A stretch of DNA of 64,000 bases. Origin: Rostratula benghalensis (Eukaryota; Chordata; Aves; Charadriiformes; Rostratulidae). Both the position numbers and the translations under genes were made by a program. This document shows, in pieces, positions 41,301 through 56,300 of this stretch. Under the pieces are notes generated by a model. The model searched no databases. It worked only from the letters and a program-made list of their open reading frames with translations, and was not told the DNA's origin. The DNA lies in NCBI GenBank assembly GCA_013399305.1, contig VXAI01000015.1:3137329-3201328 (forward strand), read 5' to 3'. Numbering within the stretch: position 1 is the first letter of the stretch; each line of letters opens with the position of its first letter.

Positions 41301-44300
41301 TCTGAAACACCCATCTCTCCTCCCACCACTTTGCCACCTGAACAGTCCAGTAGGGTAAGGAAGCCTTATCTCCATCTTCCTTTATTTTCTTTAAAAGCCG
41401 AGGAGGAACTTGGAGATTAAGTAATTGCCAAGTCATACGAGAAGTTTGTGGCAAAGCAGGAAACTGGTGAGATCTTGCAGGTCTCAGCCTGTTATCTCCA
41501 ACCAATGCACAGTCCTTCCTTGCTGCTCGTACAGTCGGCTTCTATTAATTTTGCTGGCATTCACATCCTCATTTGGCATCACAAGAGTCCTTCCTTCCAT
41601 AGCCATCTCTGCATTGCATTTTTAAAGCAAGGCAAAACAAAAACCTGGCCTTCAATTTGCCTTGCCTACACCTGAAGGACTTTCTTCAAAAAGTGGAAGA
41701 ACCACCCATCTGTATAGAACAGCTTTGCTTGAGATAAACAAGGGTGCTTAAACAGTAGGATTTCAATGCCCCAAAAGTATCAGCAGAAATCAGAAAATTT
41801 GCTAACTCCATGGAGCACAAAGGGGTCTTGAAATACAGTGTAAAGATTTTGTGACCTGCAAATGGTTCACAGTGCTCAGCAGAAATGACAGCTGAGCCCA
41901 GAAGACTCACTACAGACAGGAGGAGCTGAGCTGAGCACTATTAACAAGATCAAGCTGATGCTTCCTTAGGACACTTCTCTTCAGGCCAGTGTCTGAAGTG
42001 GTGGCAGCTGGCAGGGCCCCATCATTCTAGGACCTCACACAGGTAGGATGCTCAGTTAAACTCACTACTGTGGTTCTGGAGGTAATTAAGCAAACAAATG
42101 CAATTCAATACATAATTGACAAAAATATTTGAGGTAAACAAAATCTGAAGTAGAAGAGCAAACCCACATCTTTAAAACAATGTATGTATATCCCTGTGGG
42201 TATCTCAGAGGTTTTAGCAACACCAGCAAAATTCAGATACAAAAAGCCTTCCCCAGGCCCAGACAGCCCAAGGAGGTGTCACGAACAGAGCTGAAACCGT
42301 GACAGAGTCTGTCTCCCACCTCTACTGCACAGGGGCAGCCTGACCTACATTTCAAATATATCTCGGCTACAGAAGCATTTGCTCTACTTCAGCTGCCTCC
42401 AGCCCGCAGAGAAGGGAAGCCTGGCAGCCTTTCAGCTCGACAATCTGGTTGAGTTGTTCTGGTGCAGAACGTGGTGTCCCCCCCGGCCCTCAGCAGCAGC
42501 ACAAATGTCAGGTTTACTTCTATTCAGACCCTTTCAGCACAGCCTGTGTCCTGGCCTGACTCCCCCAGTGCCTGCAGCGAGCAGACATTTCACACACCAC
42601 ACTACTCACCTTCTCAACTCAGCTGTTACTGATGCTGAGCCTTTTGAAAGGGAAAAGGCCCGAAGTATCCAGGATTTTTTTCAGAAACTGTTAGTATAGG
42701 ATGCCATCAGGTAACTGATGCTTCCAAACTGCAATTTCACCTTTGGAAATGGTGAATTTTAACCCAGGTCATGGGCTGTCTTCTGGACTGAACAGCTTGG
42801 CACAAGGCTCAGAAAGTCACTGTGCCCCAGGCTGAATGCTGCACTGGCCTGGCTCTCTTGAACCCAGTTTGCCCCATCTTCAGAGGAAACCCCCCTGCCT
42901 GCAAGCATGGAGTCACCTCACCTCTGTATTCACTTTACTTTTATTCCCCCATCCTTTGCATCTAGTAGGTCCCAGGGATAAACTCACCTCCATGAGGGTC
43001 TCTTCGGGCAGCTCTGGTGCCTCAAATGTAACAGCACCTTCCAGGTTGGCAGTGATGGGATCAGCAAAAGCAAACCGGAGACTTGAGGGGGCTTCCACAG
43101 CATCCCCACCAGTTCCCACTGCCAAGTGCCTGCCGGTGAATGAGCCTCCAGAACTGAGAGAGCTGGAGGACCCCACTGAGAAGAAAAACAAGCAAAGGAA
43201 TTATTGTAGATATTAACAGTAGGCCCGGTATTCCTCGCCCAGCAGAGAGGGACCATCCTGTAAGGATCCAGGCTCTGATAGGAGCCAACAACAGGAACTT
43301 TTGAAGGAAGACACGAGGACTCTTGATGCAGACTAACCACTCCCCAACAAGCTGCTTAGCGACACGGGTAGACTGGCTTACAAGCTGAAGCAGATTCAAA
43401 GCACCTTCCAGAACGTCTGTCACTTATGGAGACAATTCAGAAGCGCTCTTTCTTTTTTTGTCCAAACATGTTCTGAGTCCTGCTGTGCTATCTTGGGCTG
43501 ATTTTTTACCACACACCACCGTAGCCAATTCTCCCTGCTGGCATCTATGCTTCAAAGCTAGGTGGATCACCAAAGACTGGCAGAGTATTTGCAGATCCTT
43601 CAGAAAGGACCAACAATATCACATTCTGGGTACCCTGTAATTCCAAGAGGCTGTTTCCAGCAATTGTTACGACGACTCATGAGAAGGCCCTGCCTTTCTG
43701 TCAAGTGATCTTACTCACGACATGTCCAAGCACTCTAGGTGCAGAGTTTCAGCTTGCAAAGCTCCCCTTTTCTCCATTAACTTTGAGCATTACCCACAAC
43801 ATAAGGAGTTACTGGACAGATCTAACCAACAAAGCTTGTCAAGAAGCATTACTTTGACCACCTCGACCTAAACCCATGGATATGTTGTAGGTTCCCCATA
43901 CAACTGCCTCCTCTTCCAGGCATCCCATCGGAGAGCTTGACTGTTTCACAGACCCTTGAGCACCTAAGTATCAGCCTGTTAGAAACCAGGGCTTGGATAC
44001 ATTTCCAAATTGCTATTATCCCCACAAAAGCAATACAGGAAGTCCAAATTCTCTACTGGTAACATTTCAGTAGTATCTGGAGGCTGCAGCCAGGACAAGT
44101 AACCCCATTGTGCTACTGGCCTGTCAGATGCTTTGTAAGAGTGTCTGCCCTACAGAGCTTACCCTCTAAATACAGGAGACAAAGAACAGATTATGGTCCC
44201 AACTTTCCAGACAATCAAGGATGTGAGTGGTTTTAGTTACGATGGAAATCCAAGCCCTACCCAGGAACTGAGCCCATGTGTGTCCCTCATCCCAGTCAAG

Positions 44301-47300
44301 CAGCTTATTCATCACTACATCCAAACCTTCCCTGTAGTAATTAAGAACACCAGAGTCGACTACATTCAGATGACAAGCAGCCAAGAACCCAAACAACCCA
44401 AAAATACAAATAAAAGTATCCAAATATTTTCTTAAACTGAACACAGACTCCAGCTTCCAGACACAGTCCCAAAAGGGCCAATTACCACAGCCTCAACTGT
44501 TGGCTGATGAGGCCAGAGCACTGGCGTCTTAAAAGAAGTATCTGTCAAGCAGGAGTGCATTTCCCCATTTCCTACTTCAGCAGCTCAGAGCATAAACACC
44601 ACCGCTCAATTTTTCATCCAGAACCATCCCAGCCCTTTCCTAATGGTAGTTGTGCACTGAAATTGTTGGGCACGGATGGTCATGCTCATCTTTTACACCT
44701 CACCCAAAACCCACGGGGAAATCAACCAGAACACAACACAATCTTTACATTTGTTGACCTATCAGCAACAGTGGGTCTATGCACAGCTGCAGCATCACTC
44801 CTGAAGCAGAGAGAAATGAAGTCAAAGAACAGTTTGCCTCTCTCTTCCAGTACTGGAAAACCACTAAAGGGGATTAGCCCTTGTGCCAGTGCAAACAGCT
44901 ATCAGCAGTAACTGGGTTTGGCAGGAGCCAGGAGGAGAACCTCAAAGGCATTTAGGATTTAGCCCAGCTGAGCTCCACGGACTGTGCTCTGAGCAGCCCT
45001 CTGCCACCACCAGTGTTCAGCAGTAAGGAGTTCAACTGCATCGCTCTACCCCCAGGCATTCCCACTGGGACAGGCAGGTAGGTATCAGCCCTTTACCTGA
45101 AAACATCCTGGTCCTCGTGGTCTGTGGGGGGGTTGTTCCACTGGGAGGGGATCCGACAGTAAAAATCACTGGGGATGGGCTGGCAGAGCCCCCAGCCCGG
45201 GCACCAGAGTGCAGGGTCCCTCCGTAAGCACCTGAGGGAGCTGGGGAGACAGTTGAAAGGTGCAGACTGGCATTACAGGAAAGTTACTCAGAGCATGGTG
45301 TGCCTCACCCAGCGGTTTTATGTTCCTGCAGACTCTCCGGGGAGACAGTGGTTACCAGCACAGGCCAGTGCTCCAGCTGGAGGCGTCCCCTGAGAACAGA
45401 CTGGGCCAGGCTGGCAGAGACTCCAGGACACGAGCTGCATTAGGCTGTTTGCCCCTCCTCACTTCCCCACCTGCAAGCCCAGGGAGACCCACCCCTGCAG
45501 AGCCATTCCTATTCCAGCCGCCTGGCAAAACGTCCCCACTTCCACGTGTTGTCACATTCAGAAGGGGCCAAAAGAGGAATCCCTGCCTACAAAAGTCTCA
45601 CACTGCTGGCCAGCAGTTACACAGCACGCGTAGCACAGACCTTCGAGCGCTCCACAACAAAAAGCAAACATCATTACGCTCCTCACACACAGCAGTCACT
45701 TCCTGTGCCAAAAGCCACCAGAAAAGCAGCCTCCCATCTGCAGGGGACATGCAAGCAGACTGTTTGCCCCAGCTCAGGACATCCTGCCAGATCTACCTGG
45801 CCTCCCCACCTACCTGCTATTTCCATTGGCTTCTCATTGTTCAGGCTGTCGTTGCTGCCAGCTTCAGAGATCTGTGCCCCAAAGGCTGCCTTCAGAAGCA
45901 GGTCAGTGAGTCTTCCTGTGCTCAGAGATCTAAAAAGGGGACAAAGAACATGATGCAGAAAGTCAATAGGTGCAAGGTTTCAGCTCCCTTCCACTCCAGT
46001 TCATGCCATTCCTTGTCCCACAACCACCTTGCACTACACAGCAGTCTGGAGCTGAAATAACCGCTCTTCCTCTTTCAACAGAGCATCTCAAGCACCTCTT
46101 GCTACACAGAGAAAGCACACAACTACTGTGACTAACTGCAGTAACGCAAGTACTGACTACAGCATTATTCTAATACAATTTTTCTTTGATGGAAGATATG
46201 GAAATTAATAACAGAGCGTTGTGGTTTGGGCTGGACTGGCCACTGACTCCTCCAGATCACTGCAGAAGTCTGCAGAGAGGTGTGTTAGAAAAACTTAACA
46301 CTGACACCCGAGTGACTTTGTACCCTGCAATGCTCATGACAGTCAGCTTGTGGCTTTCAAGCAGATCTCTGGTCTGCACATCAGTGCCCACCGTTTTATA
46401 GCCAAGGAACACCCAACAACAGCCTCTCATCCACAACAGGCACAGGCTCCACAAAGAACGAGGCACGATCTGCATAATTGCAGGGAGTCTGGTCTAATAA
46501 CAAAATCCTTGATTCCCACTTGATGAAACCCTGGACACTAACCATAGTGTGAAGCTGCAAACAATCTTTCATTTAATAAAATCTAGGCCATGGCTTGGCC
46601 CTGTGGAGGCAGTTTAAAAATCTGCATCATAAGGATGATGCAGGCTGTAACCTAAAGGTGCTAGCAGATAATTGCAGAATGTTTGCAGATGCTACATTAC
46701 AACTTACTTATTAGCTGGGGCTTGAAATTTGCCCCATCCATCCTGTATGGGAATAAAGTACTGCTGTGTAAAGCAGACTATAGCTCACCTGCCCTTGATC
46801 TCTTCCACAGGCCTCAATCCCAAACCAGCTTGCTGGCAGTGGAAATGACCCATCTCCTTCAGATCTGGCAAGGTCTTGTTCCGTGTCGGAGTAACCACGA
46901 CCCCCTGATGAGCCAAGAGTGTGAGGAGATTTTGGGAACTTGGGGTTTTGGGAAACTCAAATGGGGACACAGCCTAAGAACAACAGGAGGGGGGAAAAAA
47001 AGGAAGAAAAGAAAAAAGAGATCTATTTAAAATGAAGGAGGAAAGTTCCCCTCACCATTTACTTATCGAAATTAAATTGTATGCTTAACCTGCCTGAAAA
47101 ATATGAAAAAAATCCCACACCAAGCAGTTAGTTGCCCCCAACCCCAGAAAGACAACAAACTCTGCTGAAAAATTGTAGCAGCCTAACATAAGCAGAGAAA
47201 ACGCTGTCAGAGTGCCAGCTTTGCATGGGACACGGGGGCTGTCACCTGCTTAACCGCCTGCTGTCTCGGCCGGGGATTCCTGCGGGACACGCACTCAGGT

Positions 47301-50300
47301 CACAGCCCGGGCCGCTGTGTGCAAACCAGCCCAGGCACCACAGCCCACTCACGTGCTCTGCCTAATCCAGGCAGCTCCTTTTCATTGCTGGTTTAAAACC
47401 CTGGCCTCTGCTCATGATGGTGAGCGCTGCTGCCAAGCAAGATCCGTCCACTAAGAACTAGGACACTACCCCGTTTCCCACAGATCACTGAACTGCTCTT
47501 GAAGAAAAGCAAAGCAGTGGCGATAAATCCAGGTCAGGGTTATCTGATTGTGCAAGCAGTTCACCCCCACATAACCCGAAAGATCAAGCTGTGAGAAAAC
47601 CAAAAGCAGTCTCCCTGACATACCTTTGTAGGGGAGCCCATTATAGTTGGCAAAGGGCTTCTCTGCATGTACTCGGACAGCTTTGGTGAGGACCTGAGCT
47701 GCCGGCAGTGCTGCAGGCCATGGATCTGCAGAGGCTGGCTGACTGGGGTATGACCAAAGTGAGCAACAAGAGGATCAGAGTGCTGCTTGGTTATCTTCTG
47801 CCTGCAGGAATGCAAATCTGACAGGTTGGGAGCACTGTGGAGCCGGGATCCCATCCCTCGAGGAGAATGTTCTGGCGCTGAGGAACCTGGAGTCCCCAAC
47901 AGTGATAAATGACATCATTTTCTGGTTCTGTCACAAAACCCCAGCCTGATCCCAGGATCCACTGCTAAATCATCTATTGCAGCCCTTACAGAGAAAGGGA
48001 CCCTGACTGTCAGAGCTCAGCAGCAAAGACACTACACATCAAGCAGGTCATTTGGCAGAGGGAGAGCTGGGTATTTTGAGATGCTTTCCCTTCACTCAAT
48101 CCATTGACTTCAAAGTCACAGTTTTGAGTTTCTGTAACACAGGGTCTGTCAGCACTGGAAGAGGTTGGTGGACAGGATGTAAATGGAACAACCCCAGCCC
48201 CTACCACCACACAGAGATAATCCTAGCAGGCCAAGCATCAAGAGATGCTGCTGAAGGACAACACCCAGCCCTGCATGCCCTGAAACTGCTTCTGGCCTTA
48301 TCCATAGGAATAATGAAGGAAGGTAAGGACCAACGCACCGGCAACAGGAATCCGGCTTCTCACTTCTGCTCCAAGAGAAGAGGGAATAATAGTCTGGCTG
48401 GGCTGCTCTGGGATTGTTCCAACTTTGAGGGAACACAATAAAGAAAGAGTTTATTCAGTATTAAGTTTCCATAGGCAATTACAACACTACGCACCACCTG
48501 TTTTTTAGAGAGATGCTAGTTAACTCTTCCATCTTCTCAGCCCAAGCCCTAGCTGTGTAGTGAAAAGATCAATAACTCCTGTAAAAGGAGGAATAAAACC
48601 TCTGTCTGGAATTAGTTTAGCCAGTTTTAGTCTGACTTTGCAATGATATTACTTCAGATGAATAGAATATGAATAGTTTGTGTTTTCCCAACCAGCAGAG
48701 ACTAATAAATACAGGACTGGAGACACTAGGGATGTAGGGTAACTACTTACATCAGTCTGTTCCTTTACAGAAAACAGCAAGCTGCATCAGTTGCACAGTG
48801 GGGCTTTTCATACATCTTTCCATTCAAACTGCTAGTTACCATCTGGCTCAGGCTACCAGATATTCAGACAGCTACTTTTCAGTTTGAATGTGAAGTTCAA
48901 ACCATTCCAAAGTTGGTCAGAGTTTTGCTCTGACAACAATCAGCTTACATTTTTTCCCAACCCAGCCTGAGCTAGTAAATGACATTTTGCACTTACAGAA
49001 GCCCTCTTCAGAGGGCAGCAAAAGGTTTGCTGCAGACACTAAAACAAAGCTTGTCTCTCCTGGGGGTAAGAGGTATTTTCCTCTCCATTATACTGAGGCC
49101 AAACACTTGTCAAATAATCTATTGCAAAGAGCCACAGGAGAACACAACAATCTGAATTCCCTACTACCTGGCAGCTACAGCTGGTCTAACATCCCTCTTT
49201 GCAGGAAAGAGGCACATCATTTTGTTATGGCAACATCTGCTGACAACTTACCTTGTGGTGATGGCATAAACGGCTTGGCACCACCAAAGGAGAGCTTTCT
49301 AGAACTGGGCACAGATCCATGCTCTCCAGGATAAGGAGGGGAAGCACCAGTTTTAGGAAAACCAAGAGGACTTGTACTGCTAGACCTCCGAACCGTACCA
49401 GACCTGAGAGGAAAGAGCAGCAGCACACATTACTCCAGAAGAGTAAGGAGAACAGTGTCAACACACACACAGAGCTCCTTCCACAGAAGTGGAGCTGTAT
49501 GGCTCCCTAAACTGGATCAAAATCCCACTGTTGTAGGACTACACCAGTACAGATTAAGATGACAATCCTTGCTGTCTTCAATTTCCGTCCAAACAAAATT
49601 TTGCAAAGCAAATGAAAAAGAAAGAAGGAGATTAGCTTAGTTGTAAGCAGAAAAGCCTGTTGGTTTTCAGAAGTTACTTTGAGATGCTTTCAGGTATCCA
49701 CATCAATCCTGAACAAGACAGAATGTCATATCTTGCCTCATCCAAGGTGTTTATTTTAGGCAGTGTCTTCAGAATGCCCTGAGAGGGCTTTATTCCAGTG
49801 TTGCTCCTGTGCTGAGCCACCCACTCTTCTGTCGGAGCAGCTGTTTTGGCAGAAAGCTCCATGAGTGCAGGTTGCACGAGTCGGAGGTAAGCAGCGCCAA
49901 ACAGCTCTGCAAGACAGCTTTGACTCAAATCAGAAGATACAGAGCAAAACAGAGCAGTGTGTGGCTGTCAGATCTGAGGCAGCTCAGTACTACCCAGAGG
50001 AACTTCTCTTTGGGCTGGATAGTCAGAATTGCCTGGGCTTCTAACTCTGTTAAGTCCTTGTGAAGTCTCACCTTCGGGAGCCACCATTGATTTGTGCAGC
50101 CCACACTTCCAGGAACCTCAAGTGTAAAAATGAAACAGCAGAGTACACCTGGCAAGGCGAAAAGATACCTAATGTTCAGTGGTAAAATGTATTGCTCTCC
50201 CTTGTGTTTAACTCTCCAGAACATGAGCCATCCAGAAGGCTGAATATTATCTATCAGGAAGCTGCAGAAAAAGAACACCAGCTGACTGCTGCTGCTGAAA

Positions 50301-53300
50301 GATGTGGAATGTCAAATGCCACCTTATGAGACATGGGATAAGCAAGCAAGCAGACAAGCAGGACAGGTGATGGAGCCAAAAGCACGCACTCTTAATTACC
50401 ACCTCAACAAGCAACATATCTATCCACAAATGAGCTACGTTACACAGGCACACACCAGCCGGTCAGATGACAGGGGTTGGTTTTTCAGAAACAAGAGTGT
50501 ACGCCAAGGTGTGTAGTCAAATGACTTGGCAAACATGACATGGCACTTGGCTGTAATGGCCTATTTGATACACCTGATGGAGAAGTGGAATCACATAGTA
50601 GATGCTTCATGTTTTCTCCTTCCATTCCTGAAGGGTGTCTACTGAATTTGCTGATTAGAGGAAGTGATGGTGAGAGATAAATATGGCTTCCTGGGGCAGA
50701 AAAAACCATGATACCAGAGATTTTAAGAGGATGCTAAAAGCAGAGTGTGAATCATCCTGATTGGGTCCATTCCTCGAGTTCCTCTGCGGGGATGATGCTA
50801 ATCTCAACATGACACAGAGGTGACTAAAAGGAACAAGACCTGACAGTTTGATTGCTGACTGGTAGCTGCAGGCTGTGAACTTGAACACAGCAGCCTGTCA
50901 CCAGGGCTAGGATGGGGACAGTGCACCCGTGTGCAACCTCTACGCCTTCTCCAGAGCTCTCACTTTATACATCACACGGATAACCAAGACTCTTTTGTGA
51001 TTTCCAACACTAACAGGGTCCAAAAGTTTTGCTGTACAAAATACAAGGCATATAGGAAACAGGAAGGAGCTTGCCACAAAACCTGCTGCACACTCAAAGA
51101 AGTGAACTTCCTCTCTGCTGATCCCTGATTAATAGCAACACATTGTGTCTCTACTTCTGGGTCCGCTTTGAATAAGCCTTAGCCTGAATTAGACTGAAGC
51201 CCAAATTTAGCCTGACATAGCCATTTACCCTACTTCCAGAATCTTTAATCCAGATACCAGAGCAAGTAGTCCAAAAAAAAACAAAAAAAAACAAAAAAAA
51301 AAAAAAAAAAAAGGCATGACAACACTTCATAGGCACTTCTGCTTGAATGCCCCTGCTGTACAAACTCCTTAACATCCCGTACGAGTCTCCTTCCAACCGG
51401 TCTGTGACCTGGGCTGCTGCTGTCAACCCAGTTTTCAAACCCATAAGGACCAAAAATTATACGTGAGAAGAGATAGAAGCCCTATGTGTCTTGGATGTAC
51501 AAGGCATTACCACTGAACTCAGAAGGTCAGCTGTGCAGCTGAAGGCTGGTGTCCAGAACTTCCTGACGGCCTTCAAAAAACATGCTCTGCCTCACAGGCA
51601 TAAATTGCTCATGATTTCATCAGTCCTGGTTGCATAATTACATTAATATGCAACTCGTGTCAGACCCATCATCTATGGTATGACTACCTACAGGAACCAA
51701 TTAAGGTAAAGTAAGGTAAGTTTTGTAGCACTATCTATTTTAGTTGTTTATCTCAACTTTTTCCTTTTAGAAAAGCATTTGCCAGAGGGATGGTTCTGCC
51801 TGCTTGGACACTCAACCCAAAGCTGGCATGGGAAAAGCTGTCAAGACTCCCAGGGGCTCAGCCTGCACAGAAAATTGTCAGGAGCTGTCTCAACAAACGC
51901 ATAGAAAGAGAAAATTTACACAGAAAATTTACATTACATGGTAACAAATAAATCTCAATACTGCTGCAAAAGTACCCCAAGACTATGCTACCATATAACA
52001 CACACCACACTGGCTCCCTACAACAAAGGGGAGGGCCCATCAAAGAGGTAGAGAGGACAAACTGTAAAGCCCCCAAACTGCAATACCAGAGCCCCTGCAC
52101 TGCTGTTGGCCCCCTCCTCCCAGCCCCAGCACTTACCGAGGAGAGGCGTATTGGTTGGGAGACTGGAGGTTCTGCTCAATCCGCCGGTAGTTATGAATTT
52201 GCGTCGGGACCGGGATGGGCACCGAGTGTCCGTACTTGCTGCTAGAAAACTGACCCGGCCGGCTGTTGAAAGGAGACACACAAAGAAAGGCTCTGGTAAG
52301 GGGTGGGCCTTCAGCCAGGTAATGGGAGGTTTTATCTTCGTAAACCAACTGTACAGTGGGAGCATCCCCGTGGCCGCTCTCGGGTTGAGGGTTTATACCG
52401 GGAGGCCGTTCAGAGCCGTATCAAAGGGAGGTGGCACCACACATCTGAAAACAGGCACCTTTCCTCCAGCACGATCCCCACCCACAGACTGAAGTTAGAA
52501 CATACACCCAAGCTCACCACTCCCTCTGGGAAAATTGAAGCCCGGCTACTTCAGGCCACAACTGGCCTAGTTTCCAGCAGCTCAGATCCACAGCCAAAAA
52601 GCACATCACTGAACAGGGGCTCAGCATTCGTGGCTCACAACGGACACCAGCAAAGATTTTGCTGCCAAGAGCTACTAGCAATTCATGCAGCCACGGAAGG
52701 CTCAGCATGCCACAAAGAGAACACAAACTCGTGGTGTGTATCAGAGTATTTGCAAGCTAACTGCAGGGTGGAGAAGACAACTCGTCAGACAATAAATCTG
52801 GGGGACAGGAGCTGGTATCCATATCCATCAAGGTCAGCCAGAACATCCACGCACAAAATGGGACACGCCCACTCTGCAAACTTCAGACTTCTTTCTAGTT
52901 CCATCCAAGGAGGTTCATCAGCTCACATCTGATATCTATTCCCCCAGGTGACAGCTTCCCCTGCCACTCTTGGCCTGTACATCACGCTATACACAAGCCA
53001 TGCAAACACCACATTAAACTAAGTAGCAGCCTAAAGCCTTCTCCCAAAGGCTCCAGAATTGTAGGATTAATTGCCATGGCAATGCTATTTACTACTGCCA
53101 ACACCAATTGCAGGGATGTTGCACAATGGCAGAGGTCTTATTGGTAACAAAGGCTTCTGCAGTTTTCCTTGCTGTCAGTGGAGGACACAGGCCTGGGTCT
53201 GTCCCTGAGAAGCAGGAAGCATCACGTCTTTGGGTCTAATGTTCGGAGCGGAAGTGTTTTACATAAGATGAAAGGAGATATTTAACTCAGAAAGAATGTG

Positions 53301-56300
53301 CATGCATGCACAGTGGAATAGAGTACAGTTTGTGACCTATTTGGCAGTTCATTACCATAATTTCTTTTTTAGGAAGGTCAGCAGTACTCTGTAGTTTATG
53401 GTGACTGTGTTGAACAAAGCTGACCTGCAGACACATGTCTGCAGATCTCCATATTGTGTGTATAAAGACACTCCTCCATCACAAGATAGCCAAATAACTG
53501 GAACAGATCTTTCACCAAGGCTGAAAGACCAAAAAGAGTTTCCTATTTCTTTGTTCCTCTCACAACAGGTTTACTAATTTTATATATTACATAGAATTCT
53601 ATACATTCTTCCTTGTGTGCTCTTATTTCTTCCATCAAGAGAATAGACTCTTAATCTGATGTTTTACTCTGCAAGGCAGCATGGAAAACTTAATTCTTCA
53701 TTGACAAACAATAAAACAAAGATATTCAAGGTTTTGATTGCTCAGCAGAAAGGTGAGGCTTTGGTGTCACTGCCTTCCATCAGTGCAAGACACGGTGTCA
53801 AGTCAGACATAAAGTGAACAAAGCTTTAACCAAGAAATCTGAGGGTTCATGTTGAACTCTGTACATGTCCCAACTTTCAACCTACATTTCAAACACTATC
53901 TTTCCATCTAGGCAAAATCCTATGGAGGAAAAGGATCCTCCCTCTCCCAAGGAGTTACATCAAGTCCTTACAAAAGCAGGGTTTATCCACCAGCTGCAAA
54001 AAGAAAGCATCCAAATGAGGTGACAAACACCAACCCTGTTAACTGGCCTCAAGCTTGAAGACTACAATTGACCATAAACTTGCAAAGACCTAGAGATAAA
54101 GCTGGGACAGGAATTTAATTACTTGGCAGTAATTAAAAGCTCTTTGAAAATGGTATTTAATCCATTGCTGTGGGATACATCTGAGGAATTACCTTTCGTT
54201 AGACTTACTAAGCATCTTGAACAAGAAAGTGCTTTTTTAAAAAAATCAACTATCAGCTCATTTTAATTATGCCTCGTCTTTACCTCCTCGGTTAAGAGCA
54301 AGAAGAGCTGCTCTAGAGCATACCATGACATCCTGAGGAAAACCCACTGCTGGCCACTCTAAAATAGCCTTTTGCTTTCTGTCCTAGTTGGACCACATCC
54401 AGCACTGCTTGCTAGCCTAGAGCCACACATGAAAGGGACAACTCCTGCTTGGGAGAGAGCAAAGACAGAGGTACAGAAAATCAGGAGTCCTCTCTGCCAG
54501 CGTTAAAACCCACGGGCCTCATGACACCTACAGCCAAGGGCACTGAAACCCATGTCAACAGCAAGGGCACACCTGGGTGTCACCAGTTCAAAGCACTTGC
54601 AGGAGACAGAACAAAGATTGTGCTTTACCCTCCAGATTCAGAGTGACTGCTCCAATCTTTCATTACTTATGCCTTACTCCCCCATCCTGGACAGGGCAGG
54701 AAGTAACTTTTCAAGGTTTCTTCAAAGCAGATAGAAAAATGGGAAGTAGCACTAGAGTGTTTGGCATCTGCTCCACAGAAGCTGCTGGGATTGAGTAGGA
54801 AAAACAGCAGGAGCAGAAACACACATAGATCATAGCAAGTGGCATTGATTTGCCATCTGGTGATCCAGTAGAGTATGAGGCAGCCAGTTTGGTGAAGACA
54901 ATCATGAACAGGGAAAAGCAGGCGGTGTTTGTAGTCAACTTCTATGAATTTCCACTCACTGCTGTCCAGAAACAAGGCCAAATCCTTTAACAAAGCCTGA
55001 TGCCCAAAATGCAAAGGAATCACTTAAGGAATAAGCTGTTAAAAAGCTTAGCAGGCGATGGCATAAGAAGCCTCATGCAATTAAACTCCACACTGTGGTA
55101 CGTGCTTGCCAATTAATCTGATCACGTCAGCAAGGCTTTGAGCTACATTCTTTTCTTTTACATTTGTGTGTTTTAAGGCTATGTTTTGTCATCTTCTGGG
55201 CTCCATTTATGTGATGAGTGTGTAAGTAAGATTTAGGGTCATCTGCAAAATCTCATTTTACTGCCCTCCCCCACCAGGTGCCACAGTGACAGAATAGAAG
55301 ATGAAAGCTGTCCTGCTCCTCCAGCAGGCAAGGATGAGATGGGAAGAACACCACCAGCTCCCTTGTAAGCTAAGCACATAACCTAAAGCTTCAAGCTCTG
55401 GAGTCAATTATCGTCTTCCATGGACCATTAATGTCTTCTGAATATAAACAGGTCTGGAGGCCCTGGAGGTGCTGGGCAGCTGGAGCCATACTGTGTGGGC
55501 AGCTGTCACTTACGACGTTTCTGACCACCAAAACTGAGTTTATAGGAACTGGTTTAGGTGGCACAAAACCTACAACCACGTCTGTTTGCACTTCTTACTC
55601 CTACTCCTGCACTCTCCATTACTAAACAAGGTGTGACTTTACACAGACACAGTACAATGAGCTGCTTGGAGCTTCAAGCAAACAGCAAACAACTACACTG
55701 GCCCACATCTGCCCTTCAACAGCAAGGAGAGATGAGCAACACTCCTCCACGTTTGCCCTCCTGTCCCTTGCCCAGTAATTCAAGCCCATGGTAATTTCAC
55801 ATCCTTGGCTGGAGTGCTCTACTCTAATTTACTGCATTAATTTAGAAGCAAGGGTCTTAACCTGAAATATTCACCACCTCTGCATGCTGAGCACAGAGGG
55901 GATGAGTAGCATGTACATGCCAGTGGAGTACATTTACTTTCTGCTTGAGAATAATCCCTGCTCCCCAAGGGAACAGAGTTAATTCCAGCTCTATTGCGTT
56001 CTCTCCTGGCCCTTCCTGAGGGCCAGAAAAGGGAGAGACTGTACTTGAGACTGATCAGTGCCTGAGGCTGGGAGTCTCTCCTGGGTGTTTGCTGTTATGC
56101 TTTAACTTAAGAAGAGACGTGGATCTTGCCCAGCACACCAACGTCTGTAAAAATCCCTCTTGGAAGCCAATGGGTGTTCAATTAAACAACGGTTCACAGT
56201 TACCACTGAGCTGTCTTTCTTACCTGGATGGGCTGGGAGAACTGCTGTAGGGCGGTGAAGGAGATGGTGTCCTTCCCTGGCTTTCCAACCCTGCTGAAGT

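Noticed and set aside
45260..46060. Plus-strand open frame of 266 codons
   Set aside because: It overlaps the antisense of the ULK1 exon at 45814-45929 and intron sequence on both sides. No family motif or splice logic.
52303..52932. Plus-strand open frame of 209 codons in a ULK1 intron
   Set aside because: No recognisable motif, no neighbouring exons, ordinary composition for chance.
54667..55023. Minus-strand open frame of 118 codons with a hydrophobic stretch
   Set aside because: In a ULK1 intron, out of phase with the flanking exons, and no splice sites that would join it.
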